Positions 9,158 to 16,926 of a stretch of DNA of 35,630 nucleotides are shown here, piece by piece. The position numbers and the translations under genes are program-made. This DNA comes from an uncultured Fimbriimonas sp. (lineage in GTDB: Bacteria; Armatimonadota; Fimbriimonadia; Fimbriimonadales; Fimbriimonadaceae). Location: the NCBI GenBank assembly GCA_945952345.1, contig CAMFIS010000015.1, forward strand, positions 1-35,630, read 5' to 3'. How positions within the stretch are numbered: position 1 is the stretch's first letter; the number at the start of each line of letters is the position of its first letter. The notes below the pieces were generated by a model that worked only from the letters and a program-made list of their open reading frames with translations, did not search any database and was not told where the DNA came from.

Positions 9158-10024
9158 ATGAAAATTGCATATGTGGCAGTGGCCGCCTTCTTGGCGTCCC
9201 TAGGCTTTGGGCAAGCCTATTCGTTGAACAACTTTAATCCTGGCTATGTCCAGACATTCGACTCGTTGCCGCTTCATGGCACGACGGCGATGACCACCAA
9301 CACCTTGGTCGGCGCTGGCTTTAACATGCCAGAGTGGATCTTCGCAGATTCTGGTACGAAAACACTCAACAGCATCATCGCCGACGACGGGAACAATTCG
9401 ACCGGCGGCATTTACAGCTACGGCTCAACCGGATCCTCGGACCGAGCACTTGGCAGCCTGAACTCGACGAATTCGGGCGATGTTTTCACGGGTCTCCGCA
9501 TCAAGAACAACACTGGGAAGAGCACGGGACTGTACGTCATCCAGTTCGACCTTGAGCAGTGGCGCGACGGAGGAAATACTTCGAACTCCACTCAAGACAT
9601 CTTGCTGTCATACAAACTGTACGACTCGGGGACGTTTACGAGTCAAGACCTCAAGAACGGCACCGGATTCTCGTCGGCGAACATTGTTTGGCAAGAGATC
9701 AACCAAACGACCGGCGTCGTGGGTTCGCAGCACTTTAACAACACGATCGCATTGCCCAATGCGGGCACCTTGCCTATCGCACTGAATGGTAATGCCAGTT
9801 CGAACAAGCGACGCATCCGAGCCGTCGTTCAGCTCTTCAATGCGGGCAAGTCTTGGGATCAAGGCGAAGAGTTCGTTTTCCGCATCGGCGATACAGACGT
9901 GTGCGGTAAGGACAATGGCTACGGGATCGACAACGTTGTGGTCGTACCTGAACCTGCTTCGATGGCGGTCTTCGGCATCGGCTTGGCGGGGCTCGCTATT
10001 CGCCGACGAAGACGATCTGCCTAA
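9158..10024 (+). CDS. PEP-CTERM secreted protein of a second family
   Basis: A 288-residue exported protein starting at the ATG at 9158, which begins the signal peptide MKIAYVAVAAFLASLGFGQA. The body has segments such as TFDSLPLHGT, IYSYGSTGSSDRALGSL and YVIQFDLEQWRDGG, a pattern seen in many PEP-CTERM beta-sandwich proteins. The tail is VPEPASMAVFGIGLAGLAIRRRRRSA. It is not obviously related to its two PEP-CTERM neighbours outside the tail. It probably has its own promoter, since a terminator lies in the preceding gap. It is likely a surface protein processed by an exosortase encoded elsewhere. A ribosome site is weak (GGGG about 7 bases upstream). Confidence 0.87.
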   Translation: MKIAYVAVAAFLASLGFGQAYSLNNFNPGYVQTFDSLPLHGTTAMTTNTLVGAGFNMPEWIFADSGTKTLNSIIADDGNNSTGGIYSYGSTGSSDRALGSLNSTNSGDVFTGLRIKNNTGKSTGLYVIQFDLEQWRDGGNTSNSTQDILLSYKLYDSGTFTSQDLKNGTGFSSANIVWQEINQTTGVVGSQHFNNTIALPNAGTLPIALNGNASSNKRRIRAVVQLFNAGKSWDQGEEFVFRIGDTDVCGKDNGYGIDNVVVVPEPASMAVFGIGLAGLAIRRRRRSA

Positions 10025-10032
10025 AATCACAT

Positions 10033-10062
10033 GAATGGCCGCTCCGCTTGGGGTGGCTATTC
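10033..10062 (+). terminator. Possible terminator hairpin after PEP-CTERM gene 2
   Basis: AATGGCC pairs with GGCTATT (one G-U), with further CTCC/GGGG pairing inside. It lies about 10 bases after the stop, but no strong T tract follows. Confidence 0.35.
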
Positions 10063-10144
10063 GCTCGTGATATCCTCAAATGTCCAGTCGGAAATTTGAA
10101 TTCAAATCCTAGGCGAAGCAAGCATTAATACCAGGTGCTTGGCC

Positions 10145-10174
10145 TTGATTTCGTTATTAACAATCCCTTAAACT
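10145..10174 (+). promoter_or_regulatory. Candidate promoter of PEP-CTERM gene 3
   Basis: TTGATT (10145-10150) is followed after 18 bases by TAAACT (10169-10174), a fair sigma-70 match. A perfect 16-base inverted repeat (10181-10196) lies just downstream, where a repressor could bind. Confidence 0.4.
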
Positions 10175-10180
10175 ATGGCT

Positions 10181-10196
10181 ACCTGTGGGCACAGGT
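10181..10196. promoter_or_regulatory. Perfect 16-bp inverted repeat, possible operator
   Basis: ACCTGTGGGCACAGGT has 7-base perfect arms around a GG centre. It sits between the candidate promoter and the start of the third PEP-CTERM gene. It could be a regulator binding site or a small RNA hairpin. The regulator is unknown. Confidence 0.4.
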
Positions 10197-10250
10197 AAAT
10201 ATGCGGGCAAACGTGTTGTTTGTTTGTTTTCTCAGTTGGAAATGGGCACT

Positions 10251-11384
10251 ATGAAAAAATTTGCAGTTATGGCCGGTTCAGCGTTGATGGCGACCGTCGT
10301 CAACGCACAGTTCACTCCCGGCAACTTAGTCGTGGTTCGAGTTGGAGACGGCGCCGCCGCACTGACGAATCAAGCTTCGGCCGTCAATATCGATCAGTTC
10401 ACAACTGCCGGTTCTCTCGTCAATACCACTGGGATTAGTGGCCTTACGATGAGTGGCACCGCCACCAGCGAAGGATATCTCAACGTGGTTAGCTTCGGTG
10501 GGGACCTCTCCAACGTCACAAACTGGGGCGTCTCCTACGGCGGATACAACCTTGCGGCCGGAACTGCAGGTAGCGCAGTAGCCACTACTGGCGCTCGGCG
10601 CGCCGGAATCCTTCGATTTAACAACACACAGTCAACGGTTGACCTAACAGCTGGAACAACTCCATTCAGCGCTGGAAATCCGCGCGGCGTCACGTTCAAT
10701 TCAGCAACGCAAACGTATTACGCAGTGGGATCCAACACCGGACTCGTAAGAGCAGACAATACCGGCGCGAGCACGGTCGTCAGCTCCGCCCCGACCACGA
10801 ATATTCGAACCGTCCAATTCTCCGGAAACGACGTTTTCTATACAACCGGCTCGGGCACGACGGGTATCTACATGGTCTCGGGAGCACAATCGGGTACTGG
10901 GCTCACCGCAACCAACGTCCTAAATCTGGGTGCGTCAACGACCTTCAGCCCCTACGATTTTGAGATCATGCGCGATGGAACGGGCACGCCGACCTCGGCC
11001 CTCATCATCGATGATCACACCTCCTCGGTTGGTGGCTTATATCTCTCCAGCGGCTGGACAGGCACTGCGTTCACCGCACCGACGCAAATTATGTCGGCAA
11101 CGGCGATGAGCACCGCTCTGGGAGCTTCTAGTCTTGGCATCCGACAGATGGTTGTCGTGGGCACCGACGTCTACGCGACCACCGTCGAGTTGAATAACAA
11201 CCGAATCGTCAAGCTCTCCTTTGCCGGTGGGTTTGCTGGTGGTTTGACTTCAGCGACGACGCTTGCCCAGTCGGGAACAAATATGGTCTTCCGAGGTATT
11301 GAAGCCGTTCCGGAGCCCGCAAGCATGGCGATCCTCGGTCTTGGTCTTGCTGGACTTGCAGCTCGACGACGACGCAAGAGCTAA
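10251..11384 (+). CDS. PEP-CTERM secreted protein (paralogue 2)
   Basis: A 377-residue exported protein related to the first of this cluster. The signal peptide MKKFAVMAGSALMATVVNAQ begins at the ATG at 10251; an in-frame ATG at 10242 is an alternative. Shared motifs with the 7785 gene include FTPGNLVV/FTDGNLVV, VNIDQFTTAGS/VNLRQFTTAGS and TATSEGY/SATSEGF, placed in the same order. The body is beta-rich and Gly/Ser/Thr-rich. The C-terminus is VPEPASMAILGLGLAGLAARRRRKS, the exosortase sorting signal. No enzymatic motif is visible. The tandem arrangement with an unrelated PEP-CTERM protein between the paralogues suggests duplication plus insertion, or a functional set of surface proteins. Confidence 0.88.
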   Translation: MKKFAVMAGSALMATVVNAQFTPGNLVVVRVGDGAAALTNQASAVNIDQFTTAGSLVNTTGISGLTMSGTATSEGYLNVVSFGGDLSNVTNWGVSYGGYNLAAGTAGSAVATTGARRAGILRFNNTQSTVDLTAGTTPFSAGNPRGVTFNSATQTYYAVGSNTGLVRADNTGASTVVSSAPTTNIRTVQFSGNDVFYTTGSGTTGIYMVSGAQSGTGLTATNVLNLGASTTFSPYDFEIMRDGTGTPTSALIIDDHTSSVGGLYLSSGWTGTAFTAPTQIMSATAMSTALGASSLGIRQMVVVGTDVYATTVELNNNRIVKLSFAGGFAGGLTSATTLAQSGTNMVFRGIEAVPEPASMAILGLGLAGLAARRRRKS

Positions 11385-11410
11385 GTCACGACAGCCCGTC
11401 GAAAGCAACA

Positions 11411-11439
11411 GGCCAGGGAGGAAACTTCCTGGCTTTTTC
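11411..11439 (+). terminator. Intrinsic terminator after PEP-CTERM gene 3
   Basis: GCCAGGGAG pairs with CTTCCTGGC around an AAA loop and is followed by TTTTT (11434-11438). The T tract ends one base before the next possible start codon (ATG at 11440), so the terminator also occupies the leader of the following gene. Confidence 0.8.
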
Positions 11440-12018
11440 ATGAGTCACAATAATTCTATGAGTGCCGCCGTCGACCGCTTTCGCGAAGTACTTCGCCAAT
11501 ACGTCGGTTCGCAGGACCTGGTCGAAATCTATGACGACCGAGACGACACCGACAAATTTGAGGTTGGCTTTGTTCTCTCCGTTTCGGAGGACTATTATTC
11601 GTTGGCCCTGGTGGACAACAAGGGCCGAGCCAGCGGCTCCTTTGTTGGACAAATGGAACAGATTGTCCGACTTGCTGTTGGTACCCAATATCTCACCGCC
11701 ATCAAACTCTTGGTCGAGCGACAGCGCCAAATGGAAATGGGCTTTCGCCGTAGCGATGCGGGTCCGTTTGAAAACATGCAGGACCTGATTCGTTACGCCC
11801 ACTCGAATCGGATCATGGTCTCTGTAACCGCCGATGTTGAATTCTTCGGATTCATTCGAGCGTACTCGTCCGAACACTTGGAACTTCTCGAAGTCAACAA
11901 ATCGGGCATCGAAGACGGTGTGCAGTATATCGACTTGGAAGAAGTCTCGCGGATCGACTTTGGCGGCCCCGCCGAAGACGCCAGACTCTTTCTCCATCGC
12001 GTCCGGATGGGACTTTAG
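11440..12018 (+). CDS. Conserved-looking protein with two possible Sm-like barrels
   Basis: A 192-residue soluble protein with no signal peptide. Two halves show a similar strand pattern: DLVEIYDDRDDTDKFEVGF...LVDNKGRASGSFVGQMEQIVRL (about 30-85) and IMVSVTADVEFFGFIRAY...SGIEDGVQYIDLEEVSRIDF (about 125-175). Each resembles a small five-strand Sm-like barrel with a loop before a final hydrophobic strand. The halves are joined by a helix rich in Gln and Arg. This fold call is an inference. I do not recognise a named family. The start could be the ATG at 11440 or at 11458. The only purine-rich ribosome-site-like sequence (GGGAGGAAA) lies inside the terminator hairpin upstream. The stop shares four bases (TTAG) with the convergent glycosylase gene. 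Confidence 0.7.
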   Translation: MSHNNSMSAAVDRFREVLRQYVGSQDLVEIYDDRDDTDKFEVGFVLSVSEDYYSLALVDNKGRASGSFVGQMEQIVRLAVGTQYLTAIKLLVERQRQMEMGFRRSDAGPFENMQDLIRYAHSNRIMVSVTADVEFFGFIRAYSSEHLELLEVNKSGIEDGVQYIDLEEVSRIDFGGPAEDARLFLHRVRMGL

Positions 12019-12929
12019 CCGAAACCTGGCCCTTCCAGCATTTCCTCGAGCGTTCGTGGCCAGTCGTCCTTGAGCAACCTGGATAACGATCGGTCGGCCA
12101 ACAGTCTCCCTTCGTTTTGGCAATTTGCGCAGTAATTGGTTTCATTCTCGGCATACACGATATGCTGGATCGGCGAGCCGCAAACCGGACAAGGTTTTCC
12201 AAATCGGCCATGCGTCGCAAATTCGGGTCGGAAGGCAGTCACATCGGCAGGGCGCGGAAAGCCTGGATAAATTTCAAGCAGTCTCTCGCACCAAGAACTG
12301 AGAGTATCCTTTGACGCCTGGTAGAGTCTTTCCACCTCTTCTGGCCTCAAAGCCTGGGTCAACCTTACGGGAGAGAGCTTGGCGTGAAAGAGAATCTCGT
12401 CGGAGTAGGCGTTGCCAATTCCATCAAAGGCGTTGGGATCCGTGAGCATCCTCTTCAGCGTTCGATTCTTGGCTTGAAGTCGACCGGCGAACTCGTCGAG
12501 CGTCACGGTCAAAACATTGATCCCATCGCGCCGATGCTCTTCGAGGCTCTCCCGACCACGAACAAGGAAGATCGATGCCCGCTTCTTGGTGCTCATTTCT
12601 TGTAGGGTGAGCTGCCCGTTTGGAAATCGAAACGCGGCGAGGATGATTTTGCCTCGAGTCTTGAAATCCATCGGCGGTGGCGACTGCCATTGCAATCGAC
12701 CAGAGATCATTAGGTGGATCACGATGAACCGCTCTTGTTGAAGTTCGATGACGATTCGCTTGCCGATGCGAAAGACGTCAACGACGAGTCGGCATTCTAA
12801 TTCAGTAGGAGGCACGTCGACAGACCGAAGAACAAACGGGCTATGGAAGCGAATCTTCTCCAATGGCTGGTCAATCAGACGTTCACGGAGTCGAGTGATG
12901 TAAAGCTCGATATCCGGAAGTTCGGGCAT
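12015..12929 (-). CDS. Fpg/Nei-family DNA glycosylase
   Basis: A 304-residue base-excision repair enzyme. The N-terminal MPELPDIELYI supplies the catalytic proline 2 and glutamate 3. The conserved lysine of the beta-hairpin is K57 (RIGKRIV). The helix-two-turn-helix region contains IGNAYSDEILF. The C-terminal zinc finger uses C247, C250, C267 and C270 (CPVCGSPIQH...NYCANC). The MPELPDI start, the LMISGRL segment and the C-terminal extension GRLLADRSLSRLLKDDWPRTLEE beyond the zinc finger are typical of a distinct Fpg/Nei subgroup rather than classical MutM. Substrate preference (formamidopyrimidine, 8-oxoguanine or oxidised pyrimidine) cannot be decided. It begins three bases after the stop of the upstream hypothetical gene, so the two are probably cotranscribed. 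Confidence 0.93.
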   Translation of the reverse strand: MPELPDIELYITRLRERLIDQPLEKIRFHSPFVLRSVDVPPTELECRLVVDVFRIGKRIVIELQQERFIVIHLMISGRLQWQSPPPMDFKTRGKIILAAFRFPNGQLTLQEMSTKKRASIFLVRGRESLEEHRRDGINVLTVTLDEFAGRLQAKNRTLKRMLTDPNAFDGIGNAYSDEILFHAKLSPVRLTQALRPEEVERLYQASKDTLSSWCERLLEIYPGFPRPADVTAFRPEFATHGRFGKPCPVCGSPIQHIVYAENETNYCANCQNEGRLLADRSLSRLLKDDWPRTLEEMLEGPGFG

Positions 12930-12932
12930 CGC

Positions 12933-13469
12933 TTAGTCGTCGAAGGTTGTGAGCTTCTTGGTCTCGAGGGGCACGTCAGTCGGCCTTGGCAGCGACGAAA
13001 GATCGCGATGTTCTTGCATCGGGAAGACCCATCGCACAACATGTTGATCGACGCCAAGCCGCCACCAAATCAGCGTGCGTCCCTCGCCCTCACCAACGAT
13101 GGTCCCGATGTATAGTCCGTCGCTGCTTGCGCGGAATTTCCAATCATCGGCCCCTTGGCCCGGTCCAAAGCAGTCGCGAACCATGTCTCCAGGAAGCGTA
13201 AACGTATGGTCCCAAGCACGGACCGTGATGGTTCCAATTCGAGTGGCAGGCAGGAGCCCTGCGGTTCCGAATGCCGAGTGATTATCCGTTTTGGTGATCG
13301 CGCGGCTCTGTCGCGGTGTGGTCCAGCGGTCGAAGTTACTGACATTCACCACTGAAATCTGCACGGAAGCCGAACTTGTAGCGAGCTGTAAACGCGCCGA
13401 AACTGGTTCATGCTTGAGCACGAAAGTTGCAATCGGTATGGCCAGGATTCCTCCTAAAGCGAAGTGCAT
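12933..13469 (-). CDS. Hypothetical protein with N-terminal membrane anchor or signal
   Basis: A 178-residue protein starting at the ATG at 13469, with AAGGA about 11 bases upstream; the frame extends to 13529, but that would put about 20 polar residues before the hydrophobic stretch. The N-terminus, MHFALGGILAIPIATFVLKH, is a signal anchor or signal peptide. The rest looks like a compact beta domain with no recognised motif (TRIGTITVRAWDHTFTLPGD, LYIGTIVGEGEGRTLIWW). It ends in LTTFDD, three bases before the glycosylase start. The function is unknown, and the link to DNA repair is by position only. Confidence 0.62.
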   Translation of the reverse strand: MHFALGGILAIPIATFVLKHEPVSARLQLATSSASVQISVVNVSNFDRWTTPRQSRAITKTDNHSAFGTAGLLPATRIGTITVRAWDHTFTLPGDMVRDCFGPGQGADDWKFRASSDGLYIGTIVGEGEGRTLIWWRLGVDQHVVRWVFPMQEHRDLSSLPRPTDVPLETKKLTTFDD

Positions 13470-13575
13470 CGGTTTCAGTTCCTTTAGTGTATCGCCACGC
13501 GCACAAAAATGCGAATCCTGCTCAGTCAAGATTTATTGATATACCGGTAGATCAATTGGAGAAGATCGTGTTAGA

Positions 13576-14652
13576 ATGCGCAAAGGAGCGATCCAACGAA
13601 GTCCAATGCTGTATCTTCTACCGTTTTTCGGAACAATGTGTGCCGCAGCGCCAAAGCTCCCTGCCCTCCACACCAAAGGTAGCCAGATTCTGGACAACAA
13701 GAACCGTCCGGTTGTACTACGCGGTGTCAATGTCGCCTGCATGGAATGGTCCTCCGACGGCGAAGGACATTTTCTGGACACTGTTAAGGTTGCTATCCAA
13801 GACTGGAATGCAAATATCATCCGCGTGCCACTTTCGCAAGATCGATGGTTTGGTAAAGGACCCGAGCAAAAAGATGGCGGGGTCAACTATCGCGATTTGG
13901 TGAAGAAAGCCGTGGATTATGCGTCCAGCAATCGCTGTTACGTGTTGCTCGATCTCCACTGGAACAACGTCGGCGAGTGGGGGCGAAACATCGGCCAGCA
14001 CTATATGCCGGACATGTACAGCGTCGATTTTTGGAAGGACTGCGCCAAGGCGTACAAGAACAATCCCGCCGTGCTCTTCGATCTTTACAACGAGACCCAC
14101 GACATCACGTGGGATTTGTGGAAGAACGGCGGCGAGGTGAAGGAAACCAAGGGTGCGGGCGCTCGCCAAGGAACATTTAAACCCATTACTTATCAGTCCC
14201 CGGGAATGCAGGGGTTATTGGACACCATTCGAAAGGCCGGAGCCCGCAATCTCATCGTTGCGGGTGGCCTCGATTGGGCCTATGATCTGTCCGGGTTCTT
14301 AGAGGGTTATCAATTGATGGACACGAAGGAAGGGCAAGGTGTCGTTTATGCTTGCCACAACTATCCTTTCAAGGGTGACTCCATCGAGAAGTCGCTAAAG
14401 AAGCTAGACGCAGCTCTGCCTTCGATACCGGTGATCATGAGCGAGTTTGGGGCTGAGAACCAGGGGGCCAAGGCGAACGAGCCCAACCCATGGATCGAAC
14501 GGATGCTGAAAGAGTGGGATAGCCGAAAGTGCAATTGGATAGCCTGGGACCTGCATCCGGCGGCGGGTCCGTGCTTGCTTCAACGCGGGTGGGAGTATAA
14601 ACCCACGCCATCGTTTGGAGCATTGGTGAAGGCGAGTTTGGCGAAACAGTGA
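13576..14652 (+). CDS. Secreted glycoside hydrolase family 5 (cellulase-type) enzyme
   Basis: A 358-residue (beta/alpha)8 glycosidase with a signal peptide (MRKGAIQRSPMLYLLPFFGT, cleavage near AAA at 23-25). The GH5 landmarks are the start GSQILDNKNRPVVLRGVNV, RVPLSQD at about 83-89, DLHW (126-129), the acid/base segment LYNETHD with N172 and E173, HNYPF at 261-265, and the nucleophile segment VIMSEFGA with E290. The usual motif is NEP; here it is NET. The two catalytic glutamates and the asparagine are all present, so it should be active, probably on beta-1,4-linked glucans, mannans or related polymers. It is coupled to the next gene by a GTGA overlap. The ATG at 13606 is an alternative start. 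Confidence 0.9.
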   Translation: MRKGAIQRSPMLYLLPFFGTMCAAAPKLPALHTKGSQILDNKNRPVVLRGVNVACMEWSSDGEGHFLDTVKVAIQDWNANIIRVPLSQDRWFGKGPEQKDGGVNYRDLVKKAVDYASSNRCYVLLDLHWNNVGEWGRNIGQHYMPDMYSVDFWKDCAKAYKNNPAVLFDLYNETHDITWDLWKNGGEVKETKGAGARQGTFKPITYQSPGMQGLLDTIRKAGARNLIVAGGLDWAYDLSGFLEGYQLMDTKEGQGVVYACHNYPFKGDSIEKSLKKLDAALPSIPVIMSEFGAENQGAKANEPNPWIERMLKEWDSRKCNWIAWDLHPAAGPCLLQRGWEYKPTPSFGALVKASLAKQ

Positions 14653-15944
14653 ATTTCAGCCGTCGCGACCTTCTGGCTGGAGCTTCCTCATTGGCTTTAG
14701 CGCCAACATTCCGAGCGTTTTCCAATTCAGACTTGGAATTTCTTCGTGATCTTGTCTTGTCCACATTGGCCGGTTCTCGGGTTGCGCCGGGCTCGAATGG
14801 ACCGAAGGGTTGGCCGATCAAGAACTCGTGCGGCTTTTCGTTGGTCACGCCCGGTAGGCTCGGCTATCCTGCATTTTGGATCCGCGACTTCTCAATGGCG
14901 GCCGATTCAGGGTTGATGCCAACACAGGAGATTCGCGATCATCTATTCTTGATTGCGAAATGCCAGAACGGCGGCCAACGTCGAATTCTGGGGAGCGGTG
15001 CAGTTTTGCCACCGTACGCGATCCCCGATCACATCAACTTCGATGGGAAAGCGGTCTTCTATCCTGGAACATATTCTTCGGGCGAAGACCAGGGCGGCGA
15101 ACCCTTCGGACTTTATCCGCCCGTCGACGACCATTACGAATTCATTCATATTGCCTACCTCCTGGCCGAACAATCGAACAGCAAGGACTTTCTGAAGTAT
15201 TTTGTTGGCGACTACTCAATTGAGGCCAGACTCGAACTCGCCTACGACTCCCCTCGATACGACCCAAATTCGAGGCTCGTCGTCACCAGAGAAGCGATGC
15301 GCGCGGTAGGATTTGGCTTTTGCGATTCAATCGTTGTCTCGGGGATGATGCTTTACGCATCGCTGCTCCGCTATCGAGCAGCCATGGAACTTCTACAATT
15401 AACTGGGAAGAAACGATATTCCGAGGACGTGACCATATTGTCCCGGTCCATTCCGGACACGTTTTCACACGATAGTGAGCCGTGGCTCTTGGCTTCGACT
15501 GGTGTCGGCCGCCAACCCGACGTCTGGGGCACGCTACTCGCACTCCACCTTAAAATTCTCGATTCCAAATCGCACAAGCGATACCTACAAACTGTCGCCG
15601 ATGCCTACCAAAAGGGCACAATCACCCTTGATGCCGCGGTGCGCCATATCCCGACCGATCGCGACTTCAACGAGAAGTCGGCCTGGGAGACAGCCCTAAC
15701 GCCGAAGGGCATCTATCAGAACGGGGCGTACTGGCACACGCCGACCGGGTGGCTCATCGAAGCACTCTTCGAGGTCGACAAGAAGCTTGGAATGAAGGCG
15801 TTCGGTGAGTACATCGCCCACCTGCGCAAAGGCGGTGACCGCCCGTGGGAATGCTTCAATCCGCAGCTGAATCACTACCAAAACGGCGGCTACCTCGCTA
15901 GCGTCGCCCTACCCTATTCGGTCCTGAAGGATCTGATCCGCTAA
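14649..15944 (+). CDS. Tat-exported (alpha/alpha)6-type putative glycosidase
   Basis: A 431-residue protein starting at a GTG that overlaps the stop of the GH5 gene by four bases. The N-terminus FSRRDLLAGASSLALAP is a twin-arginine export signal. The body has the helical, tryptophan- and aromatic-rich pattern of six-hairpin glycosidases, for example YPAFWIRDFSMAADSGL, PPYAIPDHINFDGKA, YHEF/DDHYEFIHIAYLL and GAYWHTPTGWLIEALFE. The aspartate in WIRDF and acidic residues in the DDHYEF segment are candidate catalytic positions. I cannot name the family. Coupling to GH5 suggests the two act on the same extracellular polysaccharide, the second perhaps on its oligosaccharides. It shares four bases of stop codon (CTAA) with the convergent DUF6157 gene. 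Confidence 0.72.
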   Translation: MNFSRRDLLAGASSLALAPTFRAFSNSDLEFLRDLVLSTLAGSRVAPGSNGPKGWPIKNSCGFSLVTPGRLGYPAFWIRDFSMAADSGLMPTQEIRDHLFLIAKCQNGGQRRILGSGAVLPPYAIPDHINFDGKAVFYPGTYSSGEDQGGEPFGLYPPVDDHYEFIHIAYLLAEQSNSKDFLKYFVGDYSIEARLELAYDSPRYDPNSRLVVTREAMRAVGFGFCDSIVVSGMMLYASLLRYRAAMELLQLTGKKRYSEDVTILSRSIPDTFSHDSEPWLLASTGVGRQPDVWGTLLALHLKILDSKSHKRYLQTVADAYQKGTITLDAAVRHIPTDRDFNEKSAWETALTPKGIYQNGAYWHTPTGWLIEALFEVDKKLGMKAFGEYIAHLRKGGDRPWECFNPQLNHYQNGGYLASVALPYSVLKDLIR

Positions 15945-16348
15945 GCGCGCTTGCTCCGCATCGCTCGAGTTTGCGTGAGGTCCTCTCGCGCGGCGAGTTC
16001 TCGATATTCCTTGGAGCCAACTGGAACAGCCGCCGCGTGACCTTTGTCGTCAAAGTGAATTCCCCAGCCGTAGGTCTTGACCAAGGGAGAGGTGCGAAGG
16101 CACGTTTGGGACTTCGAGAAGAAGATTTCCCGAGCTTTGGCCGAATCATTCGGGTTGTCGCGCGACTCCTTCGAGCTGGCGAGCATGACGTCTTCCTGAG
16201 TGTGCTGGTACGCCTCGTCGACCAGCATGCGGTACTGAATCTCAGCCACCGTAGGGTTATCGCTCCGTCTCTTCGGCACGGTTCCAGTCGCAGCTTTGCA
16301 GTCTTCGGCGACAGCTATGAACGTATTCAGGTCCACGTATGACTTCAC
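15941..16348 (-). CDS. DUF6157-family protein
   Basis: A 135-residue soluble protein. The pattern NTFIAVAEDCKAATGTVP, VAEIQYRMLVDEAYQHTQEDV, FFSKSQTCLRTSPL and KTYGWGIHFDD is the characteristic layout of DUF6157 proteins, which are small, widespread and of unknown function. Conserved Cys, Arg, Lys and Gly-Trp-Gly-His residues (the CLRTSP and YGWGIH motifs) could form a ligand site. The ATG at 16348 lies 38 bases from the divergent lutC start at 16387. It is convergent with the putative glycosidase gene and shares four bases of stop codon with it. Confidence 0.85.
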   Translation of the reverse strand: MKSYVDLNTFIAVAEDCKAATGTVPKRRSDNPTVAEIQYRMLVDEAYQHTQEDVMLASSKESRDNPNDSAKAREIFFSKSQTCLRTSPLVKTYGWGIHFDDKGHAAAVPVGSKEYRELAAREDLTQTRAMRSKRA

Positions 16349-16386
16349 GGACCTATATTACGTCGTATACTCGCAGAACGAGCGAT

Positions 16387-16926
16387 ATGAGCGGCAGTCG
16401 AGAGCGAATATTGGAACGTCTGGGCGGCGCGGCTGTGCCTGGAGATTCTCGCATTCCGGCGCCGTCAACTGTGTTCTCGTCCGATGATTTGTGGGCTACG
16501 TTTGAGGGCCACTTGAACGCCCTTGGTGGACGAATGCTGCCTTTCGGCGAAGTCACCCAATACTTACCCAGACGGTGCTTCCTTGAGCCAGATGCTGCCC
16601 AAATCCTACAAGTATCGAACGTTAATCCCGACATTTGGGATGCCGAAGTTGGAATCTCTGTCGCAGTACTGGCGGTTGCAGAGACGGGGTCACTAATCGT
16701 GACGGCAGGCGAAGGAACTTACCGGGGTTCATCGTTGGTTCCTCCGGCAAACATCATCCTCGTTCGACGAGATTCGATTGTCGGAACGTTGGCCGAAGCC
16801 ATTGGCAAGATCCCCTCGTCGACGTCGGCGATGATTACAGGGCCCTCCCGTACCGCCGACATCGAAGGCGTTTTGGTGCGCGGAATCCATGGCCCGAGCG
16901 AGTTGATGGTGACGATCATTGACTAG
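16387..16926 (+). CDS. lutC: Lactate utilization protein C (LUD domain)
   Basis: A 179-residue LUD-domain protein. LutC works with LutA and LutB in the oxidation of L-lactate to pyruvate. Typical residues are AVAETGSLIVTAGEGTYRGSSLVPPANIILVRRDSIVGTLAEAI and the ending TGPSRTADIEGVLVRGIHGPSELMVTIID. The start at 16387 (MSGSRERILERLGG) is preferred over the upstream ATG at 16339, which would overlap the start of the divergent DUF6157 gene. It overlaps rhaB by eight bases and is cotranscribed with it, while lutA and lutB are on the opposite strand, downstream of rhaEW. The three lut genes are thus split between two converging units. LUD proteins can also belong to other pathways, but the lutA and lutB genes a few kilobases away make LutC the likely role. 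Confidence 0.9.
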   Translation: MSGSRERILERLGGAAVPGDSRIPAPSTVFSSDDLWATFEGHLNALGGRMLPFGEVTQYLPRRCFLEPDAAQILQVSNVNPDIWDAEVGISVAVLAVAETGSLIVTAGEGTYRGSSLVPPANIILVRRDSIVGTLAEAIGKIPSSTSAMITGPSRTADIEGVLVRGIHGPSELMVTIID

